Shown: one piece after another, positions 47,121 through 58,325 of the stretch
Numbering within the stretch: the first letter of the stretch is position 1
How the letters are laid out: each line of letters opens with the position of its first letter
Source: Hyphomicrobiales bacterium
GTDB lineage: Bacteria; Pseudomonadota; Alphaproteobacteria; Rhizobiales; Rhizobiaceae
NCBI GenBank assembly: GCA_900468805.1
Contig: UEIF01000002.1
Coordinates: 1 to 64,000 of the forward strand
Length of the DNA stretch: 64,000 nucleotides
Direction: 5' to 3'
Position numbers and translations under genes: made by a program
The notes under the pieces: generated by a model
What the model was told of the DNA's origin: nothing
Database searches by the model: none
The model's input: the letters and a program-made list of their open reading frames with translations, nothing else

Positions 47121-47124
<4 letters not shown>
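46648..47124 (-). CDS. GFA-family protein, first in tandem
   Basis: 158 aa. Cysteine pattern [16 protein letters not shown] and CGDCGTPL; C-terminal [10 protein letters not shown]. The start ATG overlaps the cysS stop by 4 bp; an upstream open stretch within cysS is an out-of-frame shadow. First of three tandem copies. Confidence 0.88.
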
Positions 47125-48497
<1,373 letters not shown>

Positions 48498-48850
48498 TCC
48501 ACTCTCCCAAGATGCATAAGCAAAAAAATATCGCCACCGGCGGGCCGGGGCGTTTCTCATCTTGGACATTTGGGAGACGAAAACGGCCAGGCCAGCTTTG
48601 GGCTAGCGAATAATCTTCCGGCAGTTAATGCAGATAACCGTTTTCATGACGCGTTTTATGGCGTGGGATCGAAGTTTGGTCAAGAGGGCGAACAACGATC
48701 CCCGAGGCAACCTGACTTATCTGTCTCGCAAATCGACGGCAGTGACGGACGCCCAGCGAAGGAGGTATGCCTGCCTTAAGATTCTCGGTCACTTTCAAGA
48801 CGCAAATCTCGCATCGCCAATTGCGAAGCCATTGAAAACAGGAGGAATGA

Positions 48851-49600
48851 GTGAGGGGAGTTGCACGATGGACAATCGGCGCGACCGCAATTCTGGCAGT
48901 CGCGTCAGCTGCATATTTCGCCTACGATTTCGGTATGGTCCGCTTCAACAATCCGTCTCTAAGCCGCTATCCGATCCAGGGTATCGATGTCAGCCACCAT
49001 CAAGGCGACATCGATTGGAAGACCGTCGCCTCGAAGGCGAACGTCCGCTTCGCGATCATGAAGGCGACGGAAGGTGGAGATCACCGGGATTCCAAGTTCG
49101 CTGAGAACTGGCAGCGCGCCGGAGATGCCGGATTAGTAAGAGGCGCATATCATTTCTTCACCTTCTGCCGCCCCGGCAAGGATCAGGCGCATAATGTCCT
49201 CGCGACCGTGCCGAAGGAAGCGGGAACCCTGCCGATCGCCGTCGACCTGGAGTTCGTCGGCAATTGCGACAAAATCCCGACGCTCGATGAAATGGCTGCG
49301 GAGGTGAACGCGTTTTTCGCGGAGCTTAAAGGCACATTTCCGGAAAAGCCCATCTTTTACGTCACCGAGGAGTTTTTCGATCAATATCTGAAAGGCAATG
49401 AAGCGCACTTCCCCGACCATTATCTGTGGGTGCGAAGCGTCTTCAAGGAACCGACGCAGGAGGGATGCAGTCGTTGGTCGATATGGCAATTCGCCGATAA
49501 CGGCACCGTGGACGGCATTCGGGGACCGGTCGACCTTAATGCGTTGTGCGCGTCGGAGACCCGTTTGGCTCACCTGTTCCCGACCGTTGCAGCGAATTGA
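48851..49600 (+). CDS. GH25-family lysozyme-like protein (exported)
   Basis: 249 aa, GTG start with AGGAGGAATGA before it. N-terminal membrane/signal segment (WTIGATAILAVASAAYFAY), then a GH25 (Chalaropsis-type) barrel with IDVSHHQGDIDW, AYHFFTFCRPG, PIAVDLEFVG (catalytic Asp/Glu) and WSIWQFADNGTVDGI. Such enzymes cut MurNAc-GlcNAc bonds. Whether it stays membrane-anchored is unclear. Preceded by about 280 bp of intergenic DNA with no recognised feature. Confidence 0.9.
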   Translation: MRGVARWTIGATAILAVASAAYFAYDFGMVRFNNPSLSRYPIQGIDVSHHQGDIDWKTVASKANVRFAIMKATEGGDHRDSKFAENWQRAGDAGLVRGAYHFFTFCRPGKDQAHNVLATVPKEAGTLPIAVDLEFVGNCDKIPTLDEMAAEVNAFFAELKGTFPEKPIFYVTEEFFDQYLKGNEAHFPDHYLWVRSVFKEPTQEGCSRWSIWQFADNGTVDGIRGPVDLNALCASETRLAHLFPTVAAN

Positions 49601-49609
49601 AGCGTCCGA

Positions 49610-50350
49610 CTAGTCCGGCAGCCGATAATCCACCAGCTTGTTTTCGCGCACGATGAACAGCTTGCCGGTCTCGGTCACGCCGGGGCCGAGCAAGGGAAGG
49701 ATTGCTTTCGCCACCTCGGAAGGATGCGGCAGGCTCATCGGGTCTTCGCCGGGAACGGCCTGCGCGCGCATGGCGGTGCGCGTGGCGCCCGGATCGACGC
49801 TGGTGATGCGCAGCGACGTAGTTTGCGTCTCGCCGGCCCAGGTGCGCGCCAGCGCTTCGACTGCCGCCTTGGAGGCGGAATAAGCGCTCCAGAAAGGGCG
49901 GCACTTGTGGGCGGCACCCGAGGACATGATGACGGCTCGGCCGGCATCCGAGCGCGTCAGCAGCGGATCGACCGAGCGGATGAGACGCCAGGTGGCGTTT
50001 ACATTGATGTTCATCACCTTCTCGAAGACCTTGGCTTCGATATGGCCGATCGGCGAGATGACGCCGAGCACGCCGGCATTGGCGACGAGGATGTCGAGCT
50101 TGCCCCAGCGCTCGAAGATCGAGCCGCCGAGACGATCGATCGCTTCCATGTCGGCGAGATCGAAGGGGACGAGGGTCGCAGAGCCGCCCACAGCCTTGAT
50201 GGCATCGTCAAGCTCTTCCAGGCCGCCGACGGTGCGGGCGCAGGCGATCACATGCGCGCCGGCCTTGGCGAGTTCGAGTGCCGTGAAATAACCGATGCCA
50301 CGCGATGCGCCCGTGACCAGCGCGATCCTGCCTTCAAGATTGATGTTCAT
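49610..50350 (-). CDS. Short-chain dehydrogenase/reductase
   Basis: 246 aa. Rossmann motif VTGASRGIGYFTALEL, NAGVLG (structural NAG), catalytic Ser-Tyr-Lys in VIMSSGAAHKCRPFWSAYSASKAAV. It is an NAD(P)-dependent oxidoreductase of unknown substrate. Start set at MNINLEGRIALVTG. It follows purF by 79 bp on the same strand and may be co-transcribed with it. Confidence 0.92.
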   Translation of the reverse strand: MNINLEGRIALVTGASRGIGYFTALELAKAGAHVIACARTVGGLEELDDAIKAVGGSATLVPFDLADMEAIDRLGGSIFERWGKLDILVANAGVLGVISPIGHIEAKVFEKVMNINVNATWRLIRSVDPLLTRSDAGRAVIMSSGAAHKCRPFWSAYSASKAAVEALARTWAGETQTTSLRITSVDPGATRTAMRAQAVPGEDPMSLPHPSEVAKAILPLLGPGVTETGKLFIVRENKLVDYRLPD

Positions 50351-50429
50351 CTGCCCCGGTTCCGGATGTGCTTGAAAAGGTAAGGGGCGCAATAAGCGCC
50401 CCAGATAGGAAAGTCAAAGTGGAAGCGGC

Positions 50430-51920
50430 TCAGCCGTTGCTGGCAAGCATGGAAATCTTGCTGCCCATCGACTCGCCGTTCTTGTCGAGCAATCGGGTCG
50501 GATAGTCACCGGTGAAGTAGTGGTCGGTGAACTGCGGGCGTGCATTGTTGCGGTCTTCGCCGCCGACGGCGCGATAGAGCCCGTCGATCGACAGGAAGGC
50601 GAGCGAATCTGCGCCGATATATTTGGCCATGGCGTCGACATCGGCATACTGGTTTGCCAAGAGCTTGTCGGCATCAGGCGTATCGATGCCGTAGAAATCA
50701 GGGAAGAAGATCATCGGGCTGGCGACGCGGATATGCACTTCCTTGGCGCCGGCCTCACGGATCATCTGCACGATCTTCAGCGAGGTCGTGCCGCGCACGA
50801 TGGAATCGTCGACCAGCACCACGCGCTTGCCTTCGATCATCGCCCGGTTGGCGGAATGCTTGAGCTTCACGCCGAAGGCGCGGATCTGCTGGGTCGGCTC
50901 GATGAAGGTGCGGCCGACATAATGGTTGCGGATGATGCCGTATTCGAAGGGAATGCCGCTCTGCTGGGCATAGCCGAGAGCTGCAGGCGTGCCACCGTCA
51001 GGCACCGGCACGATCACGTCGGCATCGATGGGCGATTCCTTGGCGAGGTTCATGCCCATGTTCTTGCGCGTCGTATAGACGTTGCGGCCGCCGACGACCG
51101 AGTCCGGTCTGGCGAAATAGACATATTCGAACAGGCAGAGGCGCTCCGGCTGCGGCTTGCTGGGTTTGCGGGCGTCGATGCTGATCGAGCCGTCAGGCTG
51201 GATTTCGCAGATGACGACCTCGCCGTTTTCCACGTCGCGGATGAACTTGGCGCCGATAATGTCGAGTGCACAGGTTTCCGAGCAGAAGATCGGCTTGCCG
51301 TCGAGTTCGCCCATCACGAGCGGGCGGATGCCCGTGGGATCGCGCGCGGCAATCAGCTTCGTGCGCGTCATGGCGAGCATCGAATAGCCGCCTTCCATCT
51401 GGCGGATGGCGTCGATGAAGCGGTCGGATGTGGAAGCGTGGCGCGAGCGGGCGATGAGATGGAGGACGACTTCGGTATCTGACGTCGACTGACAGATCGC
51501 GCCGGTTGCAATGATCTGGCGGCGCAGCGTCAGGCCGTTGGTGAAGTTGCCGTTATGGGCAATGGCGATGCCGCCTTCTTCCAGTTCGGCGAAGAGCGGC
51601 TGGACATTGCGCATCGCCACTTCGCCAGTTGTCGAATAGCGCGTGTGGCCCATAGATATGCTGCCGGGCAGGCGGGCGAGCGTTGCCGGGTTGGTATAGT
51701 GGTCGCCGACGAGGCCCATATGGCGCTCCTGATGGAAGCGCTTGCCGTCGAAGGAGACGATACCGGCCGCTTCCTGCCCTCGATGCTGCAGGGCGTGGAG
51801 ACCGAGCGCCGTCAGCGCCGCAGCATCGTCATGTCCCAGAATTCCGAAAACGCCGCATTCTTCATGCAGCGTATCTCCGTCGAGCGGATCGTCAATCGGG
51901 AAGGAATGGGACTGGTTCAT
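50430..51920 (-). CDS. purF: Amidophosphoribosyltransferase
   Basis: 496 aa. After a propeptide of 21 residues comes the N-terminal nucleophile Cys22 ([15 protein letters not shown]), so autocatalytic maturation as in the B. subtilis type is expected; the glutaminase domain includes HNGNFTNG and YSTTGEVA. The phosphoribosyltransferase domain has [20 protein letters not shown], the PRPP-binding site. It catalyses the first committed step of purine synthesis. cvpA lies upstream in the same unit. Confidence 0.96.
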   Translation of the reverse strand: MNQSHSFPIDDPLDGDTLHEECGVFGILGHDDAAALTALGLHALQHRGQEAAGIVSFDGKRFHQERHMGLVGDHYTNPATLARLPGSISMGHTRYSTTGEVAMRNVQPLFAELEEGGIAIAHNGNFTNGLTLRRQIIATGAICQSTSDTEVVLHLIARSRHASTSDRFIDAIRQMEGGYSMLAMTRTKLIAARDPTGIRPLVMGELDGKPIFCSETCALDIIGAKFIRDVENGEVVICEIQPDGSISIDARKPSKPQPERLCLFEYVYFARPDSVVGGRNVYTTRKNMGMNLAKESPIDADVIVPVPDGGTPAALGYAQQSGIPFEYGIIRNHYVGRTFIEPTQQIRAFGVKLKHSANRAMIEGKRVVLVDDSIVRGTTSLKIVQMIREAGAKEVHIRVASPMIFFPDFYGIDTPDADKLLANQYADVDAMAKYIGADSLAFLSIDGLYRAVGGEDRNNARPQFTDHYFTGDYPTRLLDKNGESMGSKISMLASNG

Positions 51921-52152
51921 TTCTGCGGGCCTCTGCTCTCACAAGAATGGATCGGCATTTCCAGGTGCATGATAGCGGAAAAGACGCTGCTTTCCGATAA
52001 CATCATGCTGAACGGCAATTGCTTTCAGAACCAGCTTGCCGGCTCTGAAACGGCTGAGGCCCGGCAGAGCGAAATGCCCGGCCGGACCTTTGGTCTTACG
52101 TCCCGCTCAAATGGCAATTGCCAGGCCGCGGGTCAAGCTAGTGAACACTGCG

Positions 52153-52773
52153 TCAATTCGATGGCTGCTGTGCGCCATTGTTAGGCGCGGGTGCTGCGTC
52201 TTCCGCCGGAGCCTGATCGTTGGCCGGCGCATTTTCTTCCGTCGTGCGCGCGCCACCAAGCTTCTCGGTGATGCTCTTCTGGATCATCTGCGCAAATTCA
52301 TCCGGCAAGACCGCCTGCAGGCGAACGACGAGAGAATCCAGGAACGGCTTCGATTTCGCGTTATTGACCCAGCCCGGGCGGTGATCGGTATCGACCAGCC
52401 AGTTCCAGAAGGCAACGGCGACGACAAGCAGAAGTATGCCGCGCGCAGCACCGAAGAGGAAGCCCAAAGTACGGTCGAGCGCGCCGATGCGGCTGTCGAT
52501 GATGAAATCGGCGACCTTCATCGTGATGAAGGAAATGACGATCAGCGCGATGAGGAAGACGACGGCGGCCGAGCCGACGATCGCGATGCGGTCGTCATCC
52601 GTGTATCGCTTCGCATAAGGCACGAGATAGGGGTAGAGGTAATAAGCGGCAGCTGCCGAGCCGCCCCAGCTCGCGATCGAGAGGATTTCACGCGAAAAGC
52701 CGCGGACCATTGCCAAAACGGCGGAGAAGAGCACGACGCCGATGACAATACCGTCGAAAATCGTAATGGGCAT
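52153..52773 (-). CDS. cvpA: CvpA-family membrane protein
   Basis: 206 aa. Four membrane helices at the N-terminus, with the CvpA signature DGIVIGVVLFSAVLAMVRGFSREI and LDRTLGFLFGAARGILLLVVAVAF; a Gln/Pro/Ala-rich C-terminal tail (about 40 residues) is probably disordered. CvpA is needed for colicin V production in E. coli but its basic function is unknown; the position before purF is widely conserved. Confidence 0.92.
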   Translation of the reverse strand: MPITIFDGIVIGVVLFSAVLAMVRGFSREILSIASWGGSAAAAYYLYPYLVPYAKRYTDDDRIAIVGSAAVVFLIALIVISFITMKVADFIIDSRIGALDRTLGFLFGAARGILLLVVAVAFWNWLVDTDHRPGWVNNAKSKPFLDSLVVRLQAVLPDEFAQMIQKSITEKLGGARTTEENAPANDQAPAEDAAPAPNNGAQQPSN

Positions 52774-52862
52774 GTAAATTCCACTCCAGACTGCCGCCTT
52801 GCGGGCCGCGTCGCGCCTTGTTTGGCTGATCCTATAGCATTCCCGTTATCGGTGATGAAGGA

Positions 52863-54263
52863 TCAAACGTCTTCTTCCACACGCTGCAATGCTCCTTTCG
52901 ACCCCGCAATGCGCGCGACCAGATCCGGCAGGCTCTCGATCTCGCTCCAGCGGCCGCTGCCCTTCGGCAGATCGACGGAACCGGACGGTAGCAGAGCTGC
53001 CGAAAACCCCAGCTTTTCGGCTTCTTTAAGGCGCTGAGCGGTTTGCGCAACAGGCCGGACGGCGCCCGACAGGCTGACTTCGCCGAAATAGACGCAATCG
53101 GCCGGAAGGGCAATACCGGCAAGCGAGGAAACAAGGGCCGATGCGACGGCAAGATCCGCCGCCGGTTCCGAGATGCGAAAGCCGCCGGCAATGTTGAGAT
53201 AGACGTCGTGCTGGCCGAGCCGGACGCCGCAATGCGCCTCCAGAACCGCAAGGATCATCGACAGCCGGGCGGAGTCCCAGCCGACGACCGCGCGCCGCGG
53301 CGTGCCGAGCGAAGTTGGGGCGACGAGCGCCTGCACCTCTACGAGCACGGGCCGCGTGCCCTCCATGCCGGCAAACACCGCCGCTCCCGGCGATTTCGAA
53401 TTGCGCTCGCCGAGGAAGAGCTCGGATGGGTTGGCGACTTCGCGCAGGCCCTTGTCCGACATTTCGAAGACGCCGATCTCGTCGGTCGGCCCGAAGCGGT
53501 TCTTCACCGTGCGCAGGATGCGATAGTGGTGGCCGCGGTCGCCTTCGAAATAGAGGACGGCATCCACCATATGCTCGACGACACGTGGACCGGCGATCTG
53601 CCCGTCCTTGGTCACATGGCCGACGAGCACCATGGCGGCACCCGTCTGCTTGGCAAAGCGGATCATCGCCTGCACGCCGGTGCGTACCTGCGTCACCGTC
53701 CCCGGCGCGGATTCGGCCAGTTCGCTCCAGAGCGTCTGAATGGAGTCGATGATGACGAGATCGGCGCGCTTGCCCTCTGCCAGCGTCGCCAGAATATCCT
53801 CGACATTGGTTTCGGCCGCCAACATAACATCCGTATCGGCGGCGCTTAGTCGCTGGGCGCGCAGCCGCACCTGCGCCACCGCCTCTTCGCCCGAGACGTA
53901 GATGATCTTGTGGCCGCGCCGTGCAAGCGCCGCCGCCCCCTGCATCAGCAGCGTTGACTTGCCGATACCGGGATCGCCGCCGACGAGTACGGCCGAACCA
54001 CGCACGAAGCCGCCGCCGGTCACCCGGTCGAGTTCGGAAATACCTGTCTGGATGCGCGGCGCTTCCTCGATCTCGCCGGAGAGGGCCGTCAATGCCACAG
54101 GCCGGCCTTTCTTCGGCGTCTTGGCAGGGCCGCCACCGATGCCGCCCATCGGGTCTTCCTCGACGATGGTGTTCCATTCGCCGCAATTTTCGCATTTGCC
54201 GGCCCAACGGTTATGTACCGCGCCGCAGCTCTGGCAGATGAATTGTGTTCTGGCCTTGGCCAT
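52863..54263 (-). CDS. radA: DNA repair protein RadA
   Basis: 466 aa. N-terminal zinc finger FICQSCGAVHNRWAGKCENCGEW, RecA-like ATPase with Walker A GGDPGIGKSTLLMQG, the RadA-specific KNRFG motif (TVKNRFGPTDEIGVFEM) and a C-terminal Lon-protease-like domain (HCGVRLGQHDVYLNIAGG). RadA promotes branch migration in recombinational repair. The ATG used is 11 codons after the start of the open frame. Upstream of cvpA-purF. Confidence 0.96.
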   Translation of the reverse strand: MAKARTQFICQSCGAVHNRWAGKCENCGEWNTIVEEDPMGGIGGGPAKTPKKGRPVALTALSGEIEEAPRIQTGISELDRVTGGGFVRGSAVLVGGDPGIGKSTLLMQGAAALARRGHKIIYVSGEEAVAQVRLRAQRLSAADTDVMLAAETNVEDILATLAEGKRADLVIIDSIQTLWSELAESAPGTVTQVRTGVQAMIRFAKQTGAAMVLVGHVTKDGQIAGPRVVEHMVDAVLYFEGDRGHHYRILRTVKNRFGPTDEIGVFEMSDKGLREVANPSELFLGERNSKSPGAAVFAGMEGTRPVLVEVQALVAPTSLGTPRRAVVGWDSARLSMILAVLEAHCGVRLGQHDVYLNIAGGFRISEPAADLAVASALVSSLAGIALPADCVYFGEVSLSGAVRPVAQTAQRLKEAEKLGFSAALLPSGSVDLPKGSGRWSEIESLPDLVARIAGSKGALQRVEEDV

Positions 54264-54409
54264 CAATGACTGCTTTCGGATAAAGGGACGCAGCAAGCGC
54301 CCGAATCGGACTTTTGCCCTAGATAATGGCTTCCAGCACCGATCAAAACTAATGATTTTCCTATCAGCGGCCGGGCTGGCAGCATCGGCACCTGTTAAAA
54401 GGATGCCTC

Positions 54410-55045
54410 ATGCTCGATTATTCGCTCGCTCACTGGGTCGGTTTCTTCACCGCGGCGGTTCTTTTGAACATCTCGCCCGGTCCTGACATGGCCTTCATCC
54501 TCGGCCATACGATGAAGAGCGGCACTCGGGCCGGCTTCTCGGCCGTCTTCGGCATCTGGACCGGTGCTTGCATCCATGTGCTTCTCGCCGCCTTCGGCCT
54601 GTCGGCGATCCTTGCTGCCTCGGCAATCGCCTTCTCTACCGTCAAATGGGTGGGCGCGATCTATCTCGTCTGGCTCGGCATCCAGGCGCTGCGCTCGAAG
54701 GGTGAGGGCGGCTTCATGCGTGCAGCCAGCGAGACGCACGGCTGGCGGCGCATCTATCGGCAGGGCGTGCTGGTCTCGTTGCTCAATCCGAAGGTGGCGA
54801 TTTTCTTCCTCGCCTTCCTGCCGCAATTCGTCGTCGAGGGTGCCGGCCCGGCATGGCTGCAGCTCTCCGTCCATGGAGGACTCATCATCGTCGTCGCCGT
54901 CTTCATCGAGCCGCCGCTGATCCTCGCCGGCGGCCGACTTGCCGATCTTTTCAAGAACAATGGGAAGGTCGGCCTGTGGCTCGATCGCGGCCTCGGTGCG
55001 CTGCTCGTGGCGCTTGGCGTCCGCCTCGCGCTCACGACACGCTGA
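54410..55045 (+). CDS. LysE/RhtB-family amino-acid exporter
   Basis: 211 aa with about six membrane helices. Family features: SPGPDMAFILGHTMKSGTRAG in the first loop and LLNPKVAIFFLAFLPQFV. Presumably exports amino acids or their derivatives such as homoserine lactone. Transcribed opposite to radA and alr, between which it is inserted; its stop is 3 bp from that of alr. Confidence 0.9.
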   Translation: MLDYSLAHWVGFFTAAVLLNISPGPDMAFILGHTMKSGTRAGFSAVFGIWTGACIHVLLAAFGLSAILAASAIAFSTVKWVGAIYLVWLGIQALRSKGEGGFMRAASETHGWRRIYRQGVLVSLLNPKVAIFFLAFLPQFVVEGAGPAWLQLSVHGGLIIVVAVFIEPPLILAGGRLADLFKNNGKVGLWLDRGLGALLVALGVRLALTTR

Positions 55046-55048
55046 GTC

Positions 55049-56218
55049 CTATCCTTCTTCTTCCATCTCGTATTTGCGCTCGTGGCGCAGGCCGATGCTG
55101 GTCAACATCTCGTAGCCGATCGTGCCTGCGGCCCGTGCCGCGTCGTCTACGAGGATGTTCTTGCCGAACAGCTCGATATAGTCGCCGGCGCGCACTGCGC
55201 CCTCCGGCAGTTCGGTCACGTCAAAGATTGTCTGATCCATGGTGATGCGGCCGGCAACCGGCACCTTGTGACCGGCAACGAAGCCCTGTCCGCCCTGGGG
55301 CACCGCCTGGCGCAGCGGCACGCCGCCGCTCGACTGGCTACGCATATAGCCATCGGCATAACCGGCCGAAACGATCGCCAGCCGGCTGTCGCGTTTCAGC
55401 TGTAGCGCCTGCCCATAGCTGACGGATTCGCCGGCCTTGACCGCGCGGATCTGGATAATGCGCGCCTCGGCGGTCGCAACCGGGCGCATCGGGTTTGCCA
55501 AGCCGTTGACGGCCTGCCCCCCATAGAGCGCGATGCCCGGCCGGGTGAGATCGAAGTGATAATCGTTGCCGAGGAAAATGCCGCCGGAGGCCACGAGGCT
55601 TGAATCGATACCTTCATAGGCGGCGCTAACCGTGCGGAATGATTCAAGCTGTTGCTTGTTCATGGCCGAAGAATGGTCGTCGCCGCAGGCCAGATGGCTC
55701 ATGACGAGCACCGGCGCAAAGCTTGCCGGTCGCGAAACGTCGTTGGCAAGCGCAATCGCCTCGTCCATCGTCAGGCCAAGCCGGTTGAAGCCGGTGTCGA
55801 CGTGGAGCGCACAAGGGTAGTCGCCATAGTCGGCAAGCACCGCCATCCAGAAGGCAAGCTGCTCTTCCGAAGAGATGATCGGCACCAGATCGTTTTCGAA
55901 GAAGCGCCGCTCGGTGCCGGGCCAGATGCCGGCAAGCACGAAGATGCGCGCCTCCGGCGCAAACATGCGCAGCGTGACACCTTCATCGACGGTAGCAACG
56001 AAGAAATCCCGCGCGCCGGCAAGGTAGAGCGCCTCTCCGGCATCTTCGATCCCCATCCCATAGGCATCCGCCTTGACGACGGCGGCCGTTCGCGCCTTTC
56101 CGGAGCGGCGCGCCATATCCCGCCAATTGTCGGTCAGCGCCGTCAGATCGACGGTCAGCCGCAGGCCGGCGGAAGCAAAAAGGTCGTCGTCTTCGAAGGG
56201 AATGGAAAAATCTGTCAT
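55049..56218 (-). CDS. alr: Alanine racemase
   Basis: 389 aa. Fold type III PLP enzyme: catalytic Lys in VVKADAYGMGIEDAG and the second base Tyr near IVSAGYADGYMRS; substrate loop near SLVASGGIF. It makes D-alanine for peptidoglycan. The start ATG was chosen at MTDFSIPFEDDD; the frame remains open for 195 codons upstream but these lack homology. In many alphaproteobacteria it sits between dnaB and radA; here exporter genes interrupt the series. Confidence 0.94.
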   Translation of the reverse strand: MTDFSIPFEDDDLFASAGLRLTVDLTALTDNWRDMARRSGKARTAAVVKADAYGMGIEDAGEALYLAGARDFFVATVDEGVTLRMFAPEARIFVLAGIWPGTERRFFENDLVPIISSEEQLAFWMAVLADYGDYPCALHVDTGFNRLGLTMDEAIALANDVSRPASFAPVLVMSHLACGDDHSSAMNKQQLESFRTVSAAYEGIDSSLVASGGIFLGNDYHFDLTRPGIALYGGQAVNGLANPMRPVATAEARIIQIRAVKAGESVSYGQALQLKRDSRLAIVSAGYADGYMRSQSSGGVPLRQAVPQGGQGFVAGHKVPVAGRITMDQTIFDVTELPEGAVRAGDYIELFGKNILVDDAARAAGTIGYEMLTSIGLRHERKYEMEEEG

Positions 56219-56371
56219 GAATCGCCGCGCTGAAAGGGAAAGGAAAATCGCTGCAAATACTCTAAAGAGCATTGTGGCAAAGAGAAAGCACAGCGGGCGA
56301 CATACCAGCCTTTCCCACATGCGATCACTTTTGTTCAAGACGGACGGTTGGCGGCGCGCTAATCTGACCGG

Positions 56372-57229
56372 ATGCAGAACGTTTCGCAGAAAGAGGCGGC
56401 AGACGCCATGCCGCTCGCCAAGGTGGAATCGGCCCGCTTCTGGCGGGATAGCCGCTTTCGCGACATGGAATGCCTGAGCGCCAGCTTCCTGACGCATGAA
56501 TATGCCCCGCATGCGCATGACACATTCAGCATTGGCGCGATCGAAAGCGGCAGCCAGATCGCCACGCTGCGCGGAAGACGGGAGGAGACCGGTCCGGGCG
56601 ACCTCTATCTGATCGATCCCGGAGTGGTGCACGATGGCACTCCTGGCGGCGAGGGGTATCGCTACCGGATGATCTATCCGGATACGAAGCTCTTCATCGA
56701 TATTCTGGAGGATGTCACCGGCAAAGCCTTCAACGCAACGCCATCCTTTGCTGGGGCTCTGCCGCGCGATCCGCAGCTTGCGAAAGCCTTCCACACCGCG
56801 CACAGCACGCTTGAAAGTGGCGCCGGCGCGCTGGAATCCGATGAAAGCATGTTCTCGGTGCTGGCTGCGATCTTCGCGCGTTATGGCAGCACGATCGTCC
56901 TGCCGGTCGATACCAAGGAGCGCGGCGCTGTGGCCAGTGCCCGCGATTACCTCATCGAGAATTTCGACAGCGATCTAGGATTGGAGGAACTGGCCAAGGT
57001 AGCGGGACTAAGCCGCGCCCATCTGATCCGCGCCTTCCGCAGGGAATATCACATCACACCGCATGCCTTTCTCACCGACCGGCGTGTGCTTGTGGCCCGG
57101 CGCCTGCTCAGGGAAGGCCGCATGCCGGCCGATGTCGCCGTTGAATGCGGCTTTGCCGACCAGGCGCATTTCACCCGCCACTTCAAATCGCGTACCGGCG
57201 TCACGCCCGGTCAGTTCCGCGTCGGCTGA
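56372..57229 (+). CDS. AraC-family transcriptional regulator
   Basis: 285 aa. N-terminal cupin-like AraC-binding domain (HAHDTFSIGAIESGSQIATLRGRREETGPGDLYLIDPGVVHDG), then two helix-turn-helix units: LEELAKVAGLSRAHLIRAFRREY and ADVAVECGFADQAHFTRHFK with PGQFR at the end. It is directly upstream of and co-directional with azlCD, so it probably regulates branched-chain amino-acid export. An in-frame ATG 12 codons downstream is an alternative start. Confidence 0.91.
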   Translation: MQNVSQKEAADAMPLAKVESARFWRDSRFRDMECLSASFLTHEYAPHAHDTFSIGAIESGSQIATLRGRREETGPGDLYLIDPGVVHDGTPGGEGYRYRMIYPDTKLFIDILEDVTGKAFNATPSFAGALPRDPQLAKAFHTAHSTLESGAGALESDESMFSVLAAIFARYGSTIVLPVDTKERGAVASARDYLIENFDSDLGLEELAKVAGLSRAHLIRAFRREYHITPHAFLTDRRVLVARRLLREGRMPADVAVECGFADQAHFTRHFKSRTGVTPGQFRVG

Positions 57230-57297
57230 TCACTTTCGTTCAATACAGGCTGCCATGGCTCGAGTACCTCTCCGCCATCTTGATGTGGAGATTGCCA

Positions 57298-58002
57298 ATG
57301 TTGCAGCGAAGCCGGCCAGCCGGCGAATTTCTTGCCGGAACCCGCGCCATTTTTCCGCTGATCGTCGCGGTCCTGCCGATCGGCCTCGTCTTCGGCGCAG
57401 TTTCGGCCACCAAGGGCCTCTCGGCCCTGGAAACGACGCTGATGAGCGCGCTCGTCTTTGCCGGCGGATCGCAATTCGTGGCGATGGATATCTGGACACA
57501 TCCGGCAAGCTGGATCGGCGTCGGTTTCGCGGCCTTGCTCGTCAACATCCGTCACGTGCTGATGAGCGCCTCGATCGGCACGAAGATGCAGTCCTTCTCC
57601 AGCATCAAACGTTATATCGCCATGCTCTTCCTCGCCGATGAACTCTGGGCCATGGCGGAATTCCGCGCCGGCACGGCACGGCTCACGCCCGCATGGTACG
57701 CCGGCATCGTCACGCCTTTCTATCTCACCTGGGTCGGCTCGTCGCTGACAGGTGCGCTGCTCGGCGCCTTTCTCGGCGATCCCGCGGTCATCGGTCTCGA
57801 CTTCGCGTTTCCGGCCGTTTTCATCGTGCTGGTCACGGGCTTCTGGAAGGGATCGGAAACCGGCGCTGTGCTCGCCGCAAGCGGAATTGCAGCTGTTGCG
57901 GTCCACCAGTTCGTGCCGGGTGTTTGGTATATCGCAGCCGGCGCGTTGGCCGGGCTGGCAATGGCTCTCTGGAGAGGCAGGGCGAGGGAGCAGGCGGCAT
58001 GA
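57298..58002 (+). CDS. azlC: Branched-chain amino-acid exporter, large subunit
   Basis: 234 aa. Start chosen at MLQRSRPAGEF with GGAG 7 bp upstream; the frame is open 51 codons earlier. Membrane protein of the AzlC family: AIFPLIVAVLPIGLVFGAVS, LMSALVFAGGSQFVAMDIW and LLVNIRHVLMSASIG, about eight helices. It exports branched-chain amino acids together with AzlD. Its stop overlaps the azlD start by 4 bp. Confidence 0.92.
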   Translation: MLQRSRPAGEFLAGTRAIFPLIVAVLPIGLVFGAVSATKGLSALETTLMSALVFAGGSQFVAMDIWTHPASWIGVGFAALLVNIRHVLMSASIGTKMQSFSSIKRYIAMLFLADELWAMAEFRAGTARLTPAWYAGIVTPFYLTWVGSSLTGALLGAFLGDPAVIGLDFAFPAVFIVLVTGFWKGSETGAVLAASGIAAVAVHQFVPGVWYIAAGALAGLAMALWRGRAREQAA

Positions 58003-58301
58003 CGCTCGATCTCACGACACTGCTCGCCGTCTTCGCGATGGCCGCCGCAACGATCTTCACCCGTATCAGCGGCCTCGTGCTGATCCGCTACGTGGAGATT
58101 AACGAGAACAGGAGAACGGCAATCGAAGCCATTCCGCCGGCCGTGCTGATGGCTGTCATTGCCCCGACCGCTTTTGCAACCGGCTGGGCGGAAACGCTGG
58201 CATGTGTGGTGACCGCAATCGCCGCCACCCGCTTGCCGATGCTGGCCAGCGTTGTTGTCGGCGTTGCAGCAGTGGCTTTGCTGCGAGCTGCAGGGCTCTA
58301 G
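57999..58301 (+). CDS. azlD: Branched-chain amino-acid exporter, small subunit
   Basis: 100 aa with three to four helices: LLAVFAMAAATIFTRISGLVLIR, AIPPAVLMAVIAPTAFATGW and MLASVVVGVAAVALLRAAGL. AzlD is the small partner of AzlC. Start overlaps azlC by 4 bp (ATGA). Convergent with dnaB, whose stop is 24 bp away. Confidence 0.9.
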   Translation: MTLDLTTLLAVFAMAAATIFTRISGLVLIRYVEINENRRTAIEAIPPAVLMAVIAPTAFATGWAETLACVVTAIAATRLPMLASVVVGVAAVALLRAAGL

Positions 58302-58325
58302 AAGAAATTGACGCGGAAACCCGCG

